Assembly: GCA_910592205.1 (NCBI GenBank)
Contig: CAJVPJ010000924.1
Location: forward strand, 1-14,512
Source of the DNA: Paraglomus occultum
Lineage: Eukaryota > Glomeromycota > Glomeromycetes > Paraglomerales > Paraglomeraceae
Reading direction: 5' to 3'
DNA length: 14,512 nucleotides
Shown: positions 9,283 to 14,512 of the stretch, piece after piece
Numbering within the stretch: the first letter of the stretch is position 1
Layout: each line of letters starts with the position of its first letter
Made by a program: the position numbers and the translations under genes
The notes under the pieces: generated by a model
What the model was told of the DNA's origin: nothing
The model's input: the letters and a program-made list of their open reading frames with translations, nothing else
The model's database searches: none

Positions 9283-9700
9283 CTACCTTAATGTCATTGT
9301 TTGATTGATAAAACGGAGAATATTATTGATTTTACTGACAACTTTATTATGAGAAATACTTTCGTTATACTCCTCCTCCTCTTCTTCTTCTTCATCATTA
9401 TTATTACTATTGAGTACTGCTTCAATTATTTCATTATCATTAGGCCATTGTTTCAAAAAGATCATCAATAAAAATAAACTCGTTTGCATATTTATAGGCA
9501 TTGTTTTATTACGCGTAGTGGACATTTTTTACGACAATGATTTATTGGACACCAAAGTGCTGCCGCATCGTAATATTCTGACAAGACCTCAAGCGATGCG
9601 CCAACTGCCGTCTCTATTGCATGAGAAAGAGAAGAGCGTCACGAACATTAATTTGTTCCAATCCAAACAGCTTGCAGTTCTTTCAATTGTATTTCAACGT
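9283..9700 (-). pseudogene. Relic of Tigger/CENP-B-like DDE transposase, C-terminal part
   Basis: On the minus strand the tail of a Tigger/pogo-type (DDE_1, CENP-B-related) transposase is recognisable in broken frames. Around 9700-9655 a degenerate 'SFKRxY' segment is followed by INVRDALLFLMQ (9652-9617), a good match to the INVxDAxxF helix of the family, then a stop. About 9616-9540 carries a scrambled 'W..V...TIxNCWxHTG' block. The last open piece, 9525-9283, encodes W-P-N-D-N-E-I-I-E-A-V-L, an acidic glutamate run, and SHNKVVSKINNILRFINQ, the usual 'ISHxxAlxALxxLRxYxEQ' ending. The catalytic DDE residues lie further upstream and are not recognisable, so the copy is dead. The glutamate run is a CTC/CTT microsatellite on the plus strand (~9369-9396). 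Confidence 0.8.
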
Positions 9701-9740
9701 GTCGTAAACCTTTTAAAGAACTTGATCTGGCATTTATGAA

Positions 9741-11400
9741 ACTGACCAATTTGAACGCATTGTCTTTTTATCTGACAACCCTAATCAGAAATTGATTCTC
9801 GTCAGTATATTATTGAACTACCCCAGTAGTTAGGCAATCACCATTTAGACATTTATCGCCTTATCAAATTGGGGATTAAGAAGATATGTAAGCGACCTTT
9901 ATCCCATCGTCTAGCTCTCATGTACTTGTTTGAGATTGTTCCACGGAATTGTATCTTTGAAATTATTTGATTTTCTGACAATATTTATTGTTTATAAAGC
10001 TAAATATAAACTTTATAAAGCTCCAAGCCGAAGTAACAGAACGTAAGGCAGTGAAATTCGTCTGCAGTGTGAGTCAGTGAAATACCTAAAAGCGTATAGT
10101 AATAGTAACTGAATAAAATTCAACGACGACAATATTTATTTTTAAATTCGTCCAACAGACACATGCATGTCGACTAGAAAATAAAGCAGCGACTGATTGA
10201 ATATACAACCTTCTGCTAGTTCGATTCCTTTATTATTATAATTATATCTAATAAACACCACACATTTAACTATATTCATTCCGTAGTACAATGAAACGGT
10301 CATTATATCGATCATGTTCTTATATCATTTATATAACGACAACTAAGCAACATTCAGCCAATGTCTTTAGAGCAAAAGAAAATTAGAAAAAAAATTTTTT
10401 TTTATGGAATAATATTGACATCTTTTTTTAAGTAGAACATAATAATAGATTTTGCTTAAAATTTCTGCCTTGTCATTTTCTTTGCAATTACAGTAGAATA
10501 ATCCATGCTCAACTGCCTATTTTCCAAAAAATAATAAATAAAAATAAATAAAATCGTTATTTATATGCCCTTTTCAACTCTTTTTTCATAGTGTACAAAA
10601 ATTTCTACCTATTACACCCAACTTATTACTACAAGTTGGTTTGCATATTTCCTTTTTAATTTACCACGTCAATCAATTATCAATTACGGGTTTCCTTTTC
10701 CTCTACATCTTTTCTTTTCCCCCTACCTTTCTCCTCAAAAATGAGTAAACTAATTAAAAATCTGACAGTACAGTAGGAATATATTATTATTTTCGTTGAC
10801 TTGATCAAAAATAAACTTGTCTCAAGTAAACGCTTGTACTTATTTTTCGCGTTAATGCGCCTCATACTTAAATCAAGATTTGTAATCGTTTCACAATATT
10901 ATTTGTATAATTATTGTTCAGTTTTTTCCATATTAATACGGATTAAAATTACGCTATGTTATTGTTACCGTAAATTTCTTATCATATCTAACAATACAAA
11001 TTATTTATGATTTGCGTTAAAAAAATATGGACTTGTAACTTTTATAACATTATTTTATTTATTGTTCGATCTCATCAACATTATTAAGGCTACCATAATC
11101 ATAGGATAATAAATTGGAACTTGGGGCCACCTACGATTCGACACTTTCCTATATAGTAATTTTTATGTCGTTCAGCCATACCTATGACTGCAGTTTGCAA
11201 ATATGCTGCCTCAAACTTATCTATTGTGCGATCTACTGATAAGACTAATTAAATTTTCCGACCTAATTTAATTATGGTTATTTTCTGGCCCGTAACGAAA
11301 TCCCCAATCCAAAATCGGACTGGCCCAGACCACATTATATATTTTTATATATATATACCCTCTTCTTTGCAAATGCTCATCAACACATCAACTTTTCACC
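9741..11400. other. AT-rich region without recognisable genes
   Basis: About 1.6 kb of very AT-rich DNA. It holds short frames rich in Lys/Asn/Ile/Phe that do not resemble proteins, an A8T9 tract at 10387-10403 (typical nucleosome-disfavouring DNA), and a short repeat of TTTATAAAGCT at 9991-10001 and 10012-10022. The first part may be the eroded catalytic half of the Tigger element, but no DDE motif could be read. No RNA gene was seen. Confidence 0.55.
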
Positions 11401-11821
11401 CATACATAACTTTTAAAAAAAAGCTCGCTCGTGTATATAGATCCACAGCAATTTACGTATTCACTGTCGATGAACAACCCAAATTCGAAGGCAAATGGCT
11501 TAAAGCTAACGGCATATTCTTCAACTTTGCTGATCAACCTATTCGTGTGTCCATTTAAAAGTATGCAGAAATCACTACTTAAACGACAATACCATTACCG
11601 TATGTCTCTTCACTTAGCGTTCAGTTTACCAAGTCTTTGTTGCCACCTAATCATATTTTCTAACGTTTCATCCACAGATAAATGCATACAAATGTCACGT
11701 TCACGAGAAATGCTGACGAGGAGTGTATGATCGTCAACTAACTCTATTTACCCATGCTCTTCAAAATCTTCGACAAGCGTTCCACGAGCACGGACTTGTT
11801 TGAAGGTTGTCGGCACTATAA

Positions 11822-12337
11822 AAACGACTACTCAAATACAGAATAATATGCTGTTTTCATTGTCAATCAACACAATACGTTTCAGGAAGTCGAAGTCGCT
11901 CTTCTGTAAAATCGGCCGAATTCGAAATACTATTCCATCATCACGTTACCAAGAAAAACCTCTTTGAGCGGACTAAAAAAGCCAGATTAAGCTCCAAGAT
12001 TTTATTCGTGGGAGAATTAGATGCACACGAGAACGTGCTATACGTTGAATTACACAATTTCGATTTCATAACCACTAACGACAATCTTCCACTGCCTATA
12101 TCAATCACCATTCAAAATCATGCAATCTACGAAACTCATAAGGTTGCACTCACCCCTGAAAACAGTAACCATCGGAAGCTGACTCAGATTCGGGAGAATG
12201 TGCTACAACTGTAAACGAACATTCCCAATCTCGAAAACAAAGCAAACCACGAAAAAGAAAATTACGCTTTTTCAAGCGCAGAGAAAAAGATTTCTGACTT
12301 GGCAACAACAAACTTAAATCTTCCATCATACGAAGAT
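11822..12337 (+). pseudogene. Unrecognised interrupted coding sequence
   Basis: The frame is open for 130 codons (11822-12211), far longer than chance in DNA this AT-rich. It has one in-frame TAA (12212-12214) and is then open for 41 more codons to TAA at 12338. It has no ATG, so it is either an exon with the acceptor upstream (TTTCAG ends at 11885) or a decayed gene. The protein reads as a folded domain: SAEFEILFHHHVTKKNLFE, then a basic turn KKARLSSK, a hydrophobic strand ILFVGELD, and NVLYVELHNFDFI. A Thr/Pro/Asn-rich polar stretch follows, then a charged tail (LENKANHEKENYAFSSAEKK). I cannot name the family. In this genomic setting a repetitive, transposon- or family-expansion-derived gene is plausible. 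Flanking frames at 11613-11945 (-) and 12450-12608 (+) also look partly coding, so the relic may be larger. Confidence 0.45.
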
Positions 12338-12340
12338 TAA

Positions 12341-12670
12341 GGATTAAGTCTAGAAATGTTGATTATGTTCTTACGTCTCAACACTTTATAGCCCAATAAC
12401 TAATATATTATCAATCACTATTCATAACTCATATCAATACTGATAATAAGAGGGCGAAGCTCAGTTGAATACATCAATACCACCATTATCGAGAAACAGC
12501 ACATCTTTATCAGACTCCAAAACAGCAGCGATTAGGAACCCTACAAATGTAAACTTATCGTACGGTATACAAATTGAGACTCGAGGCCCGATCGATTTGC
12601 GTGCAATGTAACACAATTAAGGGTTGACACTTTAACTTGAGAGATAAGATTTTTTAATTCAACTATTACC
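12341..12670. other. Spacer upstream of the kinase gene
   Basis: A short open frame at 12450-12608 (+) encodes a Ser/Thr/Asn-rich peptide (SIPPLSRNSTSLSDSK...). It is offset by one frame from the preceding interrupted ORF and may be its frameshifted tail. No TATA box is evident before the ATG at 12671; the last 50 bases are AT-rich. Nothing else was recognised. Confidence 0.4.
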
Positions 12671-14512
12671 ATGTCGTTATTTGCTAATAATCCAGCCGTT
12701 GCCAACTTGATTGGATCCTCCTTGGAAAGCGTAAATGAAAACTTAGGACTCAACTGGATACCTTACGAGGAAATCACCAACGTAAAGCCTACTCAAATTG
12801 ACAACGTTTACTACGCTATTCATGATGATGAGACAATAACGCTGGTATTACTTGGAAGTGGCGAAGAATGTACAGCAACAGTTGTGAGTGAGTTTGCTAG
12901 AATATACTCACTTCCAACACACAAGTGCAATAACAATGACAATAACTTTAGACGATACTCCGTATGGCTTAACAAACGCAACCAACTCATATATGGATTC
13001 ACCAAGTCTAATGACGATAACTATTACATGGTTGCTCATAAACACTTTTACCATTGCTATTCTCGATATGGCTTCTGCTCCACATGTGGAATACTCCGAT
13101 GTAGTCCCGTGTGGTGCATTTGTGGTTATAAACAATTATCCGATGGGTGGACTAGCAACAATCACCAACTCGATGACTTTATTAAGAAATCTCAACTACA
13201 AACAAACTCACCAAATGACGCCTATTTGGAATGGATTCCACGAGATTGTATTTGGGATGGGGGAGATTGCGCAAGCTTGCATGATGGTCTACCTGCTTCT
13301 AATTGGGCAGATGTTAAATTGATTCCACTTAAGATAACAGATGAGACACATAATTTATATTATGCCAAGGTAAACTATTTACTTATGCGTCATGTTTTTA
13401 ATGTTTATTGAATAGTTTAAATAAATATTGACATCTTATTATGCATCATTTCCACTAGTTATGTGACGAGCATCCGGATATTCTTAACAAAGATGTTTGG
13501 GTTACCATCGGATTTACATACGATACAAAGAAACAAAAGTATTATCTAATAAAAGAATATTATGGACGTAGATTATGTCTGGCGTGTATGCAGCGAATAA
13601 ACCCCAAGATAAGCACATTCTGTTTCGATTGTAAAGCTCCAACACCTCCTGATTGGACGACTGGCAACAAGTCATTGGATTCATTTATCATAGAGTCATG
13701 GAATAATACAACTGCCGTATATGATGCGTATATACAATGGATAGAGTATTCCCTGTTAACAAATGTACAAGAGATGACGCCATTACGCCATGGATGCACA
13801 CATATAGCAGAATGGAATAAATTGACCGTAACACTCAAAAAAATGGTTGACGAACAATTATCGGATTTTTATCAGGTAAATTATTTCACGTGTAAGCAAT
13901 GTAATCGATAGTACGTATTATGCGTTTAAACTGAAGTTATAACGTATTCTGTTTACTCAAAATAGTTAACTAAGGAATACCCGACGATATTAACACCCGA
14001 TAATGTTTGGATCATTGGAATCACTCAGGAGCCATCTACTCGGGATTATTATTTAGTTTTCTATTACGACGTATATCCCATACTGGACAGGGTTATACGA
14101 AATAACGAATACGTAAAGCTCATGCAATATAGCGACTTTTTTGATATTAAACAGATCGGATTTGGTGGTTACGGAACAGTTTATACTGCCAAATATAAAA
14201 AGCATTTGGAATTAAAGCGTATGCATAGGGGGTTACCCCTGCATAAGGAAACAGTTGTACTCAAACGATTTAAAAATTTTGATGAAATGCCGGAATTATT
14301 TATTTCTGAGGTAAGCAATGATTGGTAGTATTAATCAATGTGATATTTAAGCTGACTCTATTTAAATAGTTCAGAAATCATGCCAAGTGTTCAGATTATT
14401 TATTCCTTGAAGTTTATGGAGTCACACAAGACCCAGAGACAAAGGAGTACATGATTGTTATGCAATATGCTAACAATGGCAGTCTTTTGTCTTATTTGGT
14501 TCAAAATATTAA
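12671..14512 (+). CDS. Modular protein kinase with WI repeats and Cys-pair modules, 3' end cut
   Basis: Exons 12671-13369, 13459-13875, 13966-14310 and 14370 to the edge join in phase 0 through GT-AG introns of 89, 90 and 59 nt, giving at least 534 aa. The N-terminus has repeated modules. Three WI modules (about 28-122, 187-265 and 325-404) have the pattern WI(P/E)...(V)W..IGFT......YYLV. Two cysteine modules follow the first and second: C136-x2-C139...C149-x-C151 and C273-x2-C276...C288-x2-C291, probably zinc-binding. Each ends in W-T-(S/T)-x-N-x2-LDxFI-x2-S (160-174, 299-313). From ~430 a kinase domain begins: glycine loop IGFGGYGTVYTA (436-447), VVLK with K472 as the ATP lysine, E487 as the likely αC glutamate, and a hinge near MQYANNGSLLSYL. 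The sequence ends before the HRD and DFG motifs, so activity cannot be judged. The pattern matches the large Ser/Thr-Tyr-like kinase families of Glomeromycotina. It is a probable cytosolic signalling kinase; its ligand is unknown. Confidence 0.92.

Noticed and set aside
9410-9739. 109-codon plus-strand frame over the Tigger relic
   Set aside because: The minus strand shows the family motifs (INVRDALLFLMQ, acidic run, SHNKVV ending), so the plus frame is antisense chance.
11274-11558. 94-codon plus-strand frame
   Set aside because: The first half is AT-rich, low-information sequence including TATATATA. Only the end (…VDEQPKFEGKWLKANG) looks protein-like; it fits erosion of an old coding block better than a gene.
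12884-12951. Possible 68-nt intron (GTGAGT…TTTAG) inside the first kinase-gene exon
   Set aside because: Joining 12883 to 12952 gives a frame that stops after six codons, while the unspliced frame keeps the conserved RRYSVWLN…YGFT…YYMV segment that matches the other WI modules.
12888-13322. 144-codon frame in another phase of the kinase gene
   Set aside because: It overlaps the first exon, whose own frame shows the repeated WI and cysteine motifs; the alternative frame shows none and is a shadow.
1-14512. tRNA, rRNA, CRISPR arrays, bacterial operons or riboswitches
   Set aside because: No tRNA cloverleaf with a TTCGA-type T-loop and paired stems, no rRNA stretch and no regularly spaced repeats were found; the intron-bearing genes rule out bacterial operon organisation.

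Overview
The window looks like a piece of a filamentous-fungus nuclear genome, most likely an arbuscular mycorrhizal fungus of the Glomeromycotina (Rhizophagus-like). The grounds are AT-rich spacers, short GT-AG introns (59-126 nt, with one of 279 nt), TACTAAC-type branch points, and a C-terminal gene of the expanded protein-kinase type seen in those fungi. The assignment to that group is inference; the fungal-type intron structure is read directly. There are no bacterial features, tRNAs, rRNAs or CRISPR arrays.

Layout. 1-3193: a 3.2 kb AT-rich spacer with no convincing gene, ending in a TATA box at 3104. 3194-4986 (+): an intact three-exon microsomal cytochrome P450 of 539 aa. 5424-7981 (+): the six-exon orthologue of the splicing factor CWC22 (619 aa) with MIF4G and MA3 domains and a Ser/Glu-rich tail. 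8385-9073 (-): a decayed IS607-type insertion element, with a broken serine-recombinase gene (tnpA) reading into the start of a TnpB/Fanzor-like gene. 9092-9150: an imperfect hairpin resembling the end of a Tigger/pogo DNA transposon. 9283-about 9700 (-): the broken C-terminal part of a Tigger/CENP-B-like DDE transposase. About 9740-11400: AT-rich DNA with nothing recognisable. About 11600-12610: a block of interrupted reading frames that looks like an old, unrecognised coding region. 12671 to the window edge (+): a modular gene with three WI-type repeats and two cysteine-pair modules followed by a protein-kinase domain, cut by the window end.

The three live genes all lie on the plus strand but are not functionally linked: P450 (oxidative metabolism at the ER), CWC22 (spliceosome and exon-junction-complex loading) and a probable signalling kinase. 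The most unusual content is the stretch from 8.4 to 9.7 kb. There a prokaryote-type IS607 element and a eukaryotic cut-and-paste transposon, both on the minus strand and both broken, lie end to end just downstream of CWC22. The second point of interest is the kinase gene, whose phase-0 introns fall at matching positions of its internal repeats.
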